A stretch of DNA of 64,000 bases, from NCBI RefSeq assembly GCF_039962255.1, contig NZ_JAMPKY010000007.1, forward strand, positions 124,001 through 188,000, read 5' to 3'. The position numbers were made by a program, and so were the translations under genes. Origin of the DNA: Leptolyngbya subtilissima AS-A7. GTDB taxonomy: Bacteria > Cyanobacteriota > Cyanobacteriia > Phormidesmidales > Phormidesmidaceae. The notes beneath the pieces are model-generated. The model made no database searches, was not told the origin of the DNA, and saw only the letters and a list, made by a program, of their open reading frames with translations. How positions within the stretch are numbered: position 1 is the first letter of the stretch; every line of letters begins with the position of its first letter. Shown here piece by piece: positions 8,448-19,000 of this stretch.

Positions 8448-10145
8448 GGCCTGCACCGCCACATCGAGCGCTTCTTTGGCACCCGCTAACTCGACTTCGT
8501 CGCGATCGACGGCACCTGCGGCAAAGACCCCTTCCAAGACTTCATCGTCTTTTCGGCCTGCGCCTACGGGGCCAAAGGCCAAATCAACCTCGACGACGAC
8601 CCACCCACCGTCCGCTACCAAAAGTGGTCGCTGGAAAAGGATGTCTCTATGGTTACCTACATCCCCGTCCCCTTCTCCGAATTTGCCGATGTCGTAGACC
8701 AAGATCGGCCCGAAACCTTTCTTGTCTCTGATAACGAACGGGTAGACCTCTCCAGTATCGATACCAAAATGATGGAGCTGGCCGAAATCTACCTGGCCTA
8801 CAACGTTGCCACCTCCTCTTCCCTCGAAGCACCCAAGGTCATCCTGCTTGACAGATCTCCCTCCAGCATCCTGGCGAGCGTGGCCATCCAGCCCGAGGCC
8901 ATTCCCATGCTCAACTTCCCCTTCGACCGTCGTCACCTTACCGTCGATGACGCCACCGTCGCCCTGGCCCACCCCTTCAACCCAGTCCTTGGCATTCCCA
9001 CTACCAAAAAGTTCAGCCAGTACATGGCGCTGATCGCCGAGTTCCACCACCAGCGCACCCAGTCCCTCAACCTTGACGACTTCGCTGCCCGCCACCACCT
9101 TTCCGTAGATGACCTAGACGGAGCGATCCGCTACCTCACTAAGGCTCGCTGCCGAGGGCAAGATCCCCTCCCCCCCTTCGCCCGGCTCGAAACTCGCCAA
9201 GGCAACCACCACCTCACTACCGACGTCAACTGCATCACCTCCTGGGACTATTGCGTGTCCCTGTTCGAACACATCTGCCGCCGCCTCTTTATCGAAAAAG
9301 ATCAAAAGGCCCTCGTCTATGAAACTCCCGACGACTACGGTGTCGTCCGCCAGCGCTGGATGTCGCCCAACGACGTGGGCTTCCTCATCGCTGTCGGCAT
9401 CCGCGCCTTGATCGAAGTCTGCTGGAACCGCAAGATTCTGCTCACCGGCATCATCAAAGACTCTGCTTCTCGCTACCTCACCCGCAACTACCTGGGCGTG
9501 ATGAAACAGCTCGGCGCCCAGGGTTACCCCAACCTCGCTGACCTGGATGTGCGTCAACTGCCCTGGACCGATCGCATTTTCCTCGAACTGCTACCCCTCG
9601 CCGACGAAACCCTCACCACCCCCTGGTCATCCATCGAGTTCGACTCCACCTACATGACCCTCCACGCCCGCGCCAAGGCCGACGGCAGCCCAGAAATCTC
9701 AGGCGTACAGGGGTTCATCGTGGCTCCAGAGCGACTATTTGCGCGATCGCTGGCCCAATTTTTTCTCAAGCGAGATAAGGCCACCCCTCTGATGGGGCAC
9801 GTTGTATTTATAGATAGGCTTATCTACCCCGAGTGGGACCGGTCCGGGCTTGACCAGGTCACCATTGAAACTAAGGCTCTGGGACGCATTCAGCCCCTCT
9901 GTTACCGCACCAAGAATGACACCAATCTGGCCCAGTTCATCAACATGTATCTGCTCGACGTCCTTACCCGCAACCATTTCCCCGAGGTAATCGGCTACCC
10001 CGATCCGCTCCACAAGGCCGACTGGGGAGCTAAGACCGTGGGCAAGCGCATTCAGGGCATTATCCGGTCGTCCGCCTACTCCTTCCGTTCTCAGCCCCTG
10101 AGCCGCACCTTCCGCACTATCCGCGACTCCTTCCACCGCTCCTGA
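8448..10145 (+). pseudogene. nurA: NurA-family nuclease, 5'-truncated with in-frame stop
   Basis: The open part (8649-10145, 498 codons) is a NurA-like protein directly upstream of herA. The same frame extends backwards in sensible coding sequence: HIERFFGTR-stop-LDFVAIDGTCGKDPFQ, with a TAA at 8487-8489. The VAIDGT strand should hold the catalytic Asp, and it lies upstream of the first usable start (ATG 8649). Coding similarity stops at 8448, where unrelated DNA begins. Any protein made from 8649 would lack the first catalytic motif. NurA works with HerA in DNA end resection in archaea, and HerA-linked nucleases serve phage defence in bacteria. Confidence 0.65.
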
Positions 10146-10159
10146 CCTTGAGGCCCACC

Positions 10160-11978
10160 ATGTTTGTACGCGACCTGAGCGGCATTCTCATGAAAATTGA
10201 GGAGAACGAAGTCACCCGCTACCGCTACGAACTCTGGTTCGACTATACCCGACAGGCTATGAACACCATCGCCGAGGGGGCCATGCTGGCAGTGCCCAAC
10301 TTCGCTAGCGACCAGCAGCAGACCTGCTACAGCATCCTCGAAGTCACTGGCATTTTGCCCATGCACTATGCCCTCGGCACCGATACTGGCGGCTACCCAG
10401 GTTTCATCACCGAGGCCGCCCGCAACGCCGGCCAAGACTGGATCACCCAAGACGTCCTCTCCACCGAAGACACCACCAAAATTCGCTGTATCGCTGTCCC
10501 CACCAATCTGGAGGTGGTCGAAGTCGCCTTCTCCCCCAATGGCACTGGCCCCACCATTCAAGAAGAGAGCAACGTGCCTATGGTGGGGCACGAAGTCCAC
10601 CTGCTAGATACCGCCATGACCGAGCAGGTCGCCAACCTCTCCCTCGACCTGGAGAACGAAAGCCTGATCCAGATCGGAGCCCTCGTCCGCGACGAAAACG
10701 TGCGCGTCTACTTGCGGGTGGAAGAGCTGATCAAAGTCCACTTCGGCATCTTCGGCTTCACTGGGGCCGGTAAGTCAAACCTGCTCAGCACGCTAATGCG
10801 CAAGCTGCTGACGGAGGTAAAGTCGGAGCCAGTCAAGATCGTCATCTTTGACTTGATGAGCGAATACACCGGCCTGCTGCTCGATCAGCTGGTGCAGCTA
10901 CAGGAAGGCTTTATCGTCAACATTGGGGCGCAGACCAGCCCCGAGTCGGTGATTACCTACTACAGCGATCTATCTAAGCAGAACAAAGCACTAAATTTCT
11001 CTAATTTGGAAAGGGCCACAAAGGACTTCGTTAACTCTACTGTTTTGCCAAAAGCTTTGAAGCGGCAGCAGTCATCCCTTCATCGACCTGCTGCAATTTT
11101 CTTGCATGAACATAAAATGCGGTTCTGGCAGCAAAAAAATACTGTGGGCGACGCCCTGGCCGCCGCCAAAGAGCAGTTCAAGGGCAATATGGGGGCCTGC
11201 GGGCGGGATGTGCTCAAGTTGCTCAAGGAAATGGATCGGCTCTACGGCAGCAAGGGAATTGATGGGTCGCTCGCAGAAACAATCGAGTCCGACATCGAAG
11301 CCTTCGTCGACGACTACAACGAAGATGCTTCTAAAAATAAGGCAACTAAGAAACCCATTACGCCTACAGCCCAAACCAACCTCGATACCGTCGTCAGCGT
11401 GCTTAAGGCCCAAGCCCAGCAGTACAACATCGATATCCCCGCCAGTGTCACCGTCTCCATTCCCCAGATCGTCGATTGGCTCAACGACGACAGCCAAAGT
11501 AGCCTAATCATCGTCCAATCCCATAACCCCGATGATCTACGCGACTTTGCTGCCAAGCTCTCCTACGTCGCTTACGAGTCGCGGCGGCGCACCGGCCGCA
11601 TTACACCCCTTGTTTCCCTCATCTTCGATGAGGCCGACGAGTTTATCCCCGGCAAGAGCAGCAGCGACAGCCAAAAGCACTCTAAAGCTGCAGTGATGAC
11701 CTTGGCCCGCCGGGGTCGTAAGTTTGGCTTGGGCATTGGCATCTCTACCCAGCGCATCGCCAACCTCGACGTCAACACCCACCCCACACCTACTTTGTGT
11801 CGAAGCTGCCCAGGGAGTATGACCGCCGGGCGATCGCCGAAGCATTTGGCATCTCCGAAGACATGTTCCGTCAGACCTTGCCACTGGTCTAGAGACGCTG
11901 TCGATTCCAATCCACACCGAAGACGCTAACCACAACATTCTCGACTTTGTTGAGCAGCAAAGTTCAGCCCACCCATAA
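10160..11978 (+). pseudogene. herA: HerA-type ATPase with 3' frameshift and deletions
   Basis: The FtsK/HerA-like ATPase starts at ATG 10160 (an upstream TTG at 10148 is also open). It has a Walker A at about residue 199 (GFTGAGKSN) and a Walker B at about 488 (LIFDEADEF), then STQRIANLDVN. There the intact frame leaves homology and ends at 11929. The expected C-terminal sequence continues in another frame (HTYFVSKLPREYDRRAIAEA, then FGISEDMF). It continues in a third as ETLSIPIHTEDANHNILDF, ending at 11978. Two small deletions therefore removed codons after VN and after FRQTLP. The gene lies 15 bp after nurA. Confidence 0.7.
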
Positions 11979-12287
11979 CTATTTCAACGGCAGCCCTAGT
12001 TTTTACCCCAGCCAAATTCCCCTACGTTAGAGGTTTGCTCAGTTGGCAGTGTCGGCATCAATACCCCTTCTGCCGTCAGTAAAGCTTTATGGATTGTGAT
12101 AGACCATTGAGATACGATTTATTGACAATTCTTAAAGCCCTTGAGAAATAAAGCTTTTCAGAGGTTTGATTACGCCCTTCACATGGAAGAGGTCACTGAT
12201 TCGAAACCGGTATCGCCCATACATTAGTTTTGACAAGTCAGCACTTGCAGGCACGTTGCAAATGTTGAACTGTCAAAGTCTATTGAA
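11979..12287. other. Non-coding stretch between the herA remnant and the transporter gene
   Basis: No credible gene on either strand. It holds the tRNA-Val fragment at 12176-12219 and is otherwise AT-richer than its surroundings. Confidence 0.6.
12176..12219 (+). pseudogene. Fragment of the 3' part of tRNA-Val (att-like remnant)
   Basis: The 44 nt match positions 29-72 of the intact tRNA-Val(CAC) at 47745-47816 with 41 identities. They cover part of the anticodon arm, the variable loop, the T arm and the 3' acceptor strand (GTATCGCCCA). The 5' part of a tRNA is absent. Such 3' fragments are the usual trace left at the far attachment site of an element that integrates into a tRNA gene. It points the opposite way from the intact tRNA. 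Confidence 0.75.
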
Positions 12288-13307
12288 CTAATGCTGGTCT
12301 AGAAAGCCTCTTACCCAAAACTCGTCCAGCCACTGTTGAATAATTAGCGTTAGCGGCAGGGCTAACAGCAGACCTAAAAAGCCGAAGAATGCGGCAAAAA
12401 TAACCTGAGACAGTAGGGTTATTGCCGGTAGTAGGGAAACCTGTTTCTTCATGACCAGCGGAGTCAAAATATTACTCTCAATCTGCTGAATCACGATATA
12501 GAGGACGACTACTGCGATCGCTTTCCAGGGAGCTTCGAGTAGGGCGATCGCAGCAGGCGGAATTACGCTGATAAAGGGGCCAAGATTAGGGATGAATGCA
12601 AGCAGCCCTGCCAGCAATCCGTTGGCAAAGGCTAGGGGGATGCCCAAAATCCAGAGGCCAATCATGCTCAACAAAGCGATAATCGTCATGTTGAAAAGGA
12701 TGCCAATGAACCAGCCTGCGATCGCCTCTTCGCAGCCGTCTAGCACTCGACTTATCTGTTGTTTTCTAGACGACGGAAAGACCCTGAGCAAGAGTCTTCG
12801 GTAGGCCATCGGATTTAACAGCACCATGATGATGACAACCGACACCAACAGCAGGTTGAAAACAACGGTTAGGGTGTTGGAAAACCATAGGAAGAAGCGG
12901 CCAAATATGATGTCTAGATCTAATGCCTGAAGCTGACCTAGGATAGCTTCAAGACTTTGGAGATCTTCGATGGCAAACCCCGGCAATATGTTTCCTAAAG
13001 CCACAAGCCAAGACTGCGATCTATCAACAACTTGACCGGCAAGACCCATCAAATCTTGAAGCTGGTCAACAAAGGGAGGAACAATAATTATCCCAAACCC
13101 TCCCATGACTAATAGAACAGCGCTGGTTAAAATAAGAACGGCTATTCTGCGATCGGGAATTCGTTTTTGCAGGAGTCTGACTGCGCGGTTGAGCACTACG
13201 GCAAAGGTGATTGCTGTCAATGCTAGCAATAGTACGTTGCGAATCTGCCAAAAAATATAAAGACAGACTCCTAAAAGTACTAAGCTTAACCACTGGCTAA
13301 AAATCAC
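12288..13307 (-). CDS. AI-2E family transporter-like membrane protein
   Basis: 339 residues with eight or so hydrophobic segments. N-terminal helices run from WLSLVLLGVCLYIFWQI to AITFAVVLNRAV. A long soluble middle contains the residues around VVDRSQSWL. The C-terminal signature reads FIPNLGPFISVIPPAAIAL, then IQQIESNILTPLVM. This PNLGP plus QQIESNILTP pattern is typical of the AI-2E/UPF0118 family (PerM/TqsA-like), which moves small solutes across the inner membrane. The actual substrate is unknown. Confidence 0.88.
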   Translation of the reverse strand: MIFSQWLSLVLLGVCLYIFWQIRNVLLLALTAITFAVVLNRAVRLLQKRIPDRRIAVLILTSAVLLVMGGFGIIIVPPFVDQLQDLMGLAGQVVDRSQSWLVALGNILPGFAIEDLQSLEAILGQLQALDLDIIFGRFFLWFSNTLTVVFNLLLVSVVIIMVLLNPMAYRRLLLRVFPSSRKQQISRVLDGCEEAIAGWFIGILFNMTIIALLSMIGLWILGIPLAFANGLLAGLLAFIPNLGPFISVIPPAAIALLEAPWKAIAVVVLYIVIQQIESNILTPLVMKKQVSLLPAITLLSQVIFAAFFGFLGLLLALPLTLIIQQWLDEFWVRGFLDQH

Positions 13308-13770
13308 TTAAGATTCCTGCAATACAAACTCGGTAAGATTTAGTTGAAAATACTTGAACTTCCATAAATCGCACAATTTTCTTGTTCGGATGCATCCGAC
13401 ATAAGAGCACTCGAGCGAGAAGTACGTTGACTATCAAAATGCTACTACTTATTTTCTGTTAGTAACGCACGAACGAGCCTTCTGCCTAGCTGGCAAATTT
13501 AATACCTGGCAAAAATGCTCTTTACCAAGAACTTTGTTTGTGTGTAAATAATGTGATTTTGTTCTCAGCAGATTCAAACTTGATACTAAGTCTGAAACCT
13601 GACTTCCTATCTAAAATTTATGGCTGCCGAGGGTAGAAGGTCATCTTCCTCAAGAATCATATTGACTTAACTATGTCTTTGTATAGATAGAAGTAGGAAC
13701 TAAAGACAGATGCCATGCGTATCCAAACACTCTTTAATTGAGACAGATAAGGATTAGGCTAAGAAACTCT
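13308..13770. other. Intergenic region
   Basis: About 460 AT-rich bases with no gene I can support. It presumably holds the promoters of the divergent transporter and PMP3-type genes; no clear sigma-70 pair was chosen. Confidence 0.5.
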
Positions 13771-13929
13771 ATGGATATCTTGAGGCTTATAGCAGCCATT
13801 TTTCTGCCGCCCCTTGGAGTTTTTCTTCAGGAAGGGATTGGCACTCAGTTTTGGATTAACATTTTGCTTACGCTTTTGGGGTATATTCCCGGTATTATTC
13901 ATGCAGTCTGGATTATCGTGAAGCGGTAG
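13771..13929 (+). CDS. PMP3/YqaE family small membrane protein
   Basis: Starting at ATG 13771, the 52-residue product is MDILRLIAAIFLPPLGVFLQ, EGIGTQFWINILLTLLGYIP, GIIHAVWIIVKR. The LPPLGVFL motif, two transmembrane helices and GYIPGIIHA are the PMP3 (UPF0057) signature. Members are stress-induced membrane proteins linked to cation balance. An upstream start at 13738 would add a basic leader not seen in the family. A strong terminator follows. Confidence 0.88.
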   Translation: MDILRLIAAIFLPPLGVFLQEGIGTQFWINILLTLLGYIPGIIHAVWIIVKR

Positions 13930-13968
13930 ATTGCATTCATATTCCTAAGATTTTATGCTGCGGTTAAG

Positions 13969-13999
13969 CCTTGCTTTTTCAAAAGCAAGGTATTTTTTT
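13969..13999 (+). terminator. Rho-independent terminator after the PMP3-type gene
   Basis: A 10-bp stem (CCTTGCTTTT / AAAAGCAAGG) with a 2-nt loop, followed by TATTTTTTT. Confidence 0.85.
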
Positions 14000-14415
14000 G
14001 TGTTTTATATTTCTCGGGAAAATATTTTTATTTGGTGTTCGCTAGTTTCGCTTCTGTACGCAAGGTAGAACTTTTGAAGCTGCACTAAGGATTGTCTGTA
14101 ATGTTACTCAATCTAAAATTAAGGAAAGCGGCTAATTGCTAACTTTTGATGTGGACTAATGGTTTCAATTCTTCTTGGGGCTAGGGAAAATAATGCTAAC
14201 GCAAACAGGTCAATTTGCTTTGGCGGTGTCAAAAGATAGAGGTACGACCGTTGAGAACTCTAGCGCGGGAAGGATGGTTCAGGCTGTTTTAACGGGTACA
14301 AATTTATTACCTTCAGTAGAGTACGTCTGAGCTAAGACAAAGAGCTTGGTGAAGCTGTAGAGAAATATTTTCCTCGGTAGTTTTGTTTGTAGCTAGAAAG
14401 CTAACCGTATAGGTA
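14000..14415. other. Intergenic region upstream of the DUF1206 gene
   Basis: About 415 bases without a supportable gene or strong structure; it probably carries the promoter of the next gene. Confidence 0.5.
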
Positions 14416-14421
14416 GTGTCA

Positions 14422-15243
14422 ATGAATATTCAAGAATTAACCCCGCCAGGACAACAGCCTGAAAAGTGGATTGAACGCTTAGCGCGGTTTGGCTATGCGG
14501 CTAAAGGTATTGTCTACATGATTGTCGGGTTGCTGGCTGTGATGGCTGCCTTTGATTGGGGTGGAAGAATAACCGGTACCGAGGGGGCTTTTCAGACGAT
14601 CGCATCTCAACCCTTTGGCAAGCTGATGCTGTTTATAGTAGCCATAGGGCTACTAGGGTATGTTCTCTGGCAGTTTGTGCAAGCGATTAAAGATCCAGAG
14701 CACCAGGACAGCGGGGCAGCGGCCATTGGCAGACGCCTCGGCTACGCGGCTAGTGGGCTAATCTATAGCGGCTTGGCCTTCTCTGCTCTAAAGCTGGTCT
14801 TTGGCCGCTCGTCGGGTGGTGGTTCTGGCAGTGAACAGCAAACGGCCACATTGCTCTCTCAACCCTTTGGTCGGTGGTTGGTAGCCGCCGTTGGCGTAGC
14901 CAGTGTGGCCTACGGGTTTTATTCGTTTTATCGAGCTTATTCTACCGAGTTTCGCCGCAAGCTTAAGCTGTCTGAAATGAGCGCTAATACCGAGAAGTGG
15001 ATCACTCGTATTGGCCGATTTGGCTATGCTGCCAAGGGAGTGGTCGCTGTTATTATCGGCTACTTCTTTATTCAAGCGGCCCGGGCGGCCGATGCCAGCC
15101 AGGCTGGCACGACTGAAGGCGCTCTGCAGGCCATTCAGAAGCAGCCCCACGGAGCCTGGCTGATGGGAATTGTTGCCCTTGGCCTGGTTGCCTACGGCAT
15201 TCATCTCGAAGTTCAGGCTCGCTACCGCCGCATTTCCCCTTAG
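14422..15243 (+). CDS. DUF1206 membrane protein
   Basis: About 273 residues with three internal repeats, each opening with an R-FGYAAKG/LGYAASG-like motif: RFGYAAKGIVYMIVGLLA, RLGYAASGLIYSGLAF, RFGYAAKGVVAVIIGYFF. Each repeat ends with a QPFG/QPHG turn and two transmembrane helices. This threefold architecture defines DUF1206. A GTG six bases upstream (14416) is an alternative start. The function is unknown; it is a plasma-membrane protein by sequence. Confidence 0.87.
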   Translation: MNIQELTPPGQQPEKWIERLARFGYAAKGIVYMIVGLLAVMAAFDWGGRITGTEGAFQTIASQPFGKLMLFIVAIGLLGYVLWQFVQAIKDPEHQDSGAAAIGRRLGYAASGLIYSGLAFSALKLVFGRSSGGGSGSEQQTATLLSQPFGRWLVAAVGVASVAYGFYSFYRAYSTEFRRKLKLSEMSANTEKWITRIGRFGYAAKGVVAVIIGYFFIQAARAADASQAGTTEGALQAIQKQPHGAWLMGIVALGLVAYGIHLEVQARYRRISP

Positions 15244-15329
15244 CGACGCGCTGCATTTACATACATTGCCGATAGATAGAGGTGCTACTATACACCTCTT
15301 CTGTTGTGGCGATGGGTAGTTAACGCGGC

Positions 15330-16052
15330 ATGGCACGTTGGGTAACGGCTCAGACTTTCAGACAGGGTTGGTATCAGTTTTGGCAAGACTGTCACAAAGT
15401 GCCCCAAGCAGTATGGCGGCGGTGGGCAGGCACGCTGGCAATCGGTCTGGGGCTGTGTGCGTTGGTCACTTTAACGCTTACTGTGTGGGCTAAGGGGCAT
15501 GTTGACCAGGGCCTACAGGATTGGGATGTGCGGCTGTTGCCGGTGCTAGCTGAGGGTTTGCCGCTGAGTTTTTCGAAAGCGATCACGTGGGAATCGCCGG
15601 GTAACTTAATCGGCATGCTGCCCATCGTGGGGGGATTTGTGGGGGTGATGGTGGCGCGATCGCGCCCTCTGCTAGCCGCCACCATGATGGCCGCCTACGG
15701 GCTGCAATTTGCCTTGGTGTGGATTGGCTGGGGTTACTGGAACCGAGATCGGCCCGATTTGATCGTTGGTGGCATCGCGGCTCCGGGGCTGCATTCGTTT
15801 CCGTCGGGGCACGCGGTGGTGGTGATTACGGTGTATGGGCTGCTGGCCTATCTGTGGTACCAGGCCTCTCGCAGTTGGGTTGAAAGGCTGCTGATTATCT
15901 TGGGCGTAACGGGTTGGATTGGCATGATTGTCAGTTCACGCCTGGTGTTGGGAGCCCACTGGCCCAGCGATGTGATCATGGGTGTGATTGTTGGGGTGCT
16001 GTGGTTGACGACGGTAATTGTTGCCCTAAAACGGGTGGAAGACGCGATTTAG
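15330..16052 (+). CDS. PAP2-superfamily phosphatase
   Basis: 240 residues, six predicted membrane helices. The three catalytic motifs are present in order: WNRDRPD, then FPSGHAVV, then SSRLVLGAHWPSDVIMG. These are the motifs of the phosphatidic acid phosphatase type 2 / undecaprenyl-diphosphatase-like enzymes, which dephosphorylate lipid phosphates at the outer membrane face. The exact substrate is not decided by sequence. The stop lies 25 bp from the stop of the convergent sensor kinase gene. Confidence 0.88.
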   Translation: MARWVTAQTFRQGWYQFWQDCHKVPQAVWRRWAGTLAIGLGLCALVTLTLTVWAKGHVDQGLQDWDVRLLPVLAEGLPLSFSKAITWESPGNLIGMLPIVGGFVGVMVARSRPLLAATMMAAYGLQFALVWIGWGYWNRDRPDLIVGGIAAPGLHSFPSGHAVVVITVYGLLAYLWYQASRSWVERLLIILGVTGWIGMIVSSRLVLGAHWPSDVIMGVIVGVLWLTTVIVALKRVEDAI

Positions 16053-16076
16053 GGCAGGGAGATCCTAACGAAGGGG

Positions 16077-19000
16077 TTACGACTGGAGCAATTCGGCGAT
16101 CGCCCGCAGGAGGGCAGCGGGTTCCACCGGCTTAGAAATGTGCCGCTGAAACCCGGCAGCGAGGGATTGCTCTTGGTCAGTCTCTCTGACGTAGGCGGTC
16201 AGGGCGATCGCCGGCACCTGGCCGCCCTGCTCGGCCGGCAACGCTCTAATCTGCTGCATCAGCATGTAGCCATCCATATCTGGCATGCCGATGTCGCTAA
16301 CTAAAACCTGAGGCTGGGCCTGCTTGAGGGCGGCCAAGCCTTCCTGGGCTGAGGCGGCGGCGACTACATGGGCCCCGGCCTGTTCTAGCAAAAAGGTGAT
16401 GAAGGTGCGCGTATCGTCATCGTCATCCACCACGAGGATTTCGGTACCCGGCAGGCTCAGCGAGGGTTGCTGGAGGGGGAGTTCTGACTGGGCCAGGGGC
16501 TGCTGGGCCAGGGTCGGTAGGCTAACGGTGAACGTCGCTCCCATGTTTTCGCCCAGGCTGGCCGCCTGGATAGTGCCGCCGTGCAGCTCGACTAGGTGGC
16601 GCACGATCGCCAGCCCCAAACCCAGCCCGCCAAACTGGCGGGTCGTAGCGCTGTCGGCCTGGCGAAAATAGTCAAAAATCAGCGGCAAAAACTCAGGCAC
16701 AATGCCCTTGCCGGTGTCCTTGACAATGATGCGCGCTTGGTTGGCATCGCCCCGCACCAGACGCACCTCAATCTGTCCGCCGGCGGGGGTAAATTTAACG
16801 GCATTGGACAGCAAATTCCACACCACCTGCTGTAGCCGGGTGGCATCGCCCGAGACTAGGCCAACGTCAGTTTCTAGATGGGCTTCAACGTGAATTGATT
16901 TGGCGTCTGCTGCTAGACGCACGGTTTCGATCGCGGCCCGGATGGTACTGGCCAAATTGACCGGGCTGGCCGAGATCTGGAGCTTGCCCCGCAGCATGCG
17001 AGACACGTCGAGCAGGTCATCAATCAGTTCGGCTTGCAGCTTGGCGTTGCGCTCAATGACCGTGAGCGCCTGTTGGGTTTTGGTTGCGTCTAGGGTGCCG
17101 TTTTTGAGCAGGGTTGCCCAGCCGAGAATGGGGTTGAGGGGCGACCTAAGCTCGTGGGAGACCACCGCCAAAAACTCATCCTTGGTACGGCTGGCGACTT
17201 CGGCAGCGGCGCGCGCGGCCTGCTCCTGCTGAAGCAGCTGACTGCGCTGCTGCTCTAGCTGTTTTTGGTCCTCGATATCAGTGGCGGTGCCAAACCACTT
17301 GAGAATTTGCCCCTGTTCGGTCTTGAACGGTACCGCCTGGTGCAGGTGCCAGCGATAGACGCCATCGGCCCGACGCATGCGGCCCTCGGCCTGGTAGTTG
17401 CTGCCCTGCTGCTGAGCGATCGCCCAGTTGTGGCCGAGCACGGAAATATCGTCGGGGTGCACTATGGCCTGCCAACCTGTTGTCTTGACCTGATCTGGGG
17501 TGAGCCCTGTGAAGTCACACCAGCGCTGGTTGGCATCGAGCAGAACCCCTTCGGCGTCGGCCGTCCACACCAGCTGAGGAATGGACTCGACCAGGAAGCG
17601 GTAGCGCTCTTCGCTCTGGATGAGGGCTTCTTCGGCCCGGCGGCGATCGCTGAGATCGTTAATGAGCGCCACAAAGCCTTCTACCACGCCCTGGGGACTG
17701 AGGCGCGGCACGTAGGTGGCGCTAACATAGCGGATGTCCCCGTCTATGTGGACAACCTGGGTGTCAAAGGTAACTTTTTGCCCAGCCAAAACCTGCTCCA
17801 CATAGGGGCGAATATTGCCGTAGGCCCTATCCCCCAGCACCTCCCACAGGTATTTGCCATAGATTTCGCTGGCTGAATGGCCAAACCACTCCTCGTAACC
17901 GCGATTGTTGAACCGGTAGCGCTGGTCGGCATCCACGAACGAGATTAAGGCGGGGACAGTATTGGTAACTAATTGCAGTTCGGTTTCGCGCTGCCGCAGG
18001 CTTTCTTCGATGCGCTTGCGATCGCTGATATCCAGCACCGAGCCAATGTAGCCCTTGAACTCGCCGTCTGCCCCAAACCAGGGGCTAGCCGCATCGATCG
18101 CCCAGTGATAAAACCCGTCTTTGCTGAGCAGGCGATACTCAAAACGAAACGCCTCCTGACGCTCATTAGCCGCTAGAAATATTTGACTACAAGTCTCTTT
18201 ATCGTCGGGATGGACGGCATCCAACCACCCTGAGCCCAAACCGGTGGCCTCGGTCTGGCCCGTGAAGTCATACCAGCTTTGGCTGAGGTAGGTGCAGTAG
18301 CCGGTCGAGTCTGTCACCCAAACCATGACCGGCGCGTTGTCGGCCATGCTGCGAAAGCGTTTCTCACTCTCTCGTAAGTTGGCTTCCGTGCGCTTGCGAT
18401 CGGTGATGTCAATGGCCGCGCCATAGAGCATCTGCCTGTCTGAGTAAAACTGAGCATTCCAGAGAAACCAGCGGTAGGAACCGTCTTTATGGCGATACCG
18501 GTTTTCAAAGGCCATCGTTTCGCTGCCCGCAAACCCCTGGTTCGCTTCCCCCACCGATGTCGTCACGTCGTCGGGATGGACGAACTCTACCCAGGGGCGA
18601 GACAGCATTTCCTGAGTGGTCCAGCCGAGAATGCGCTCAAAGGCGGGGCTGACCCACTGAAAGTAGCCGTTAGAGTCGGTGAGCACCTGTAAATCTGCAC
18701 CCACCGCCAGAAATCGCTCTCGCTCTAGCTCTGCTTTTTTGCGATCGCTGATGTCGGTCAACAGAATGGCAAACCTGTGGCTTTGCGGGTCACCAATAGC
18801 GAAGGCGTCGATATTGAACCAACGGCCCGAAATCACCGATTGACGCTCAAATTGATAGGATTCCCCCATTGATACGACGCGGCCGTAGGTCTCAATCCAA
18901 AAGGCATCCAGGTCAGGAATCAGTTCGAGTGCCGTTTTGCCGAGCATCCCTGGTAGTTCCGTCAGCCTCTCAAAGGCTGGGTTAACCTCCAAGAAGCGAT

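Noticed and set aside
8403-9098. 231-residue minus-strand frame over the start of nurA
   Set aside because: Gly/Val/Asp-rich shadow of the plus-strand NurA coding sequence.
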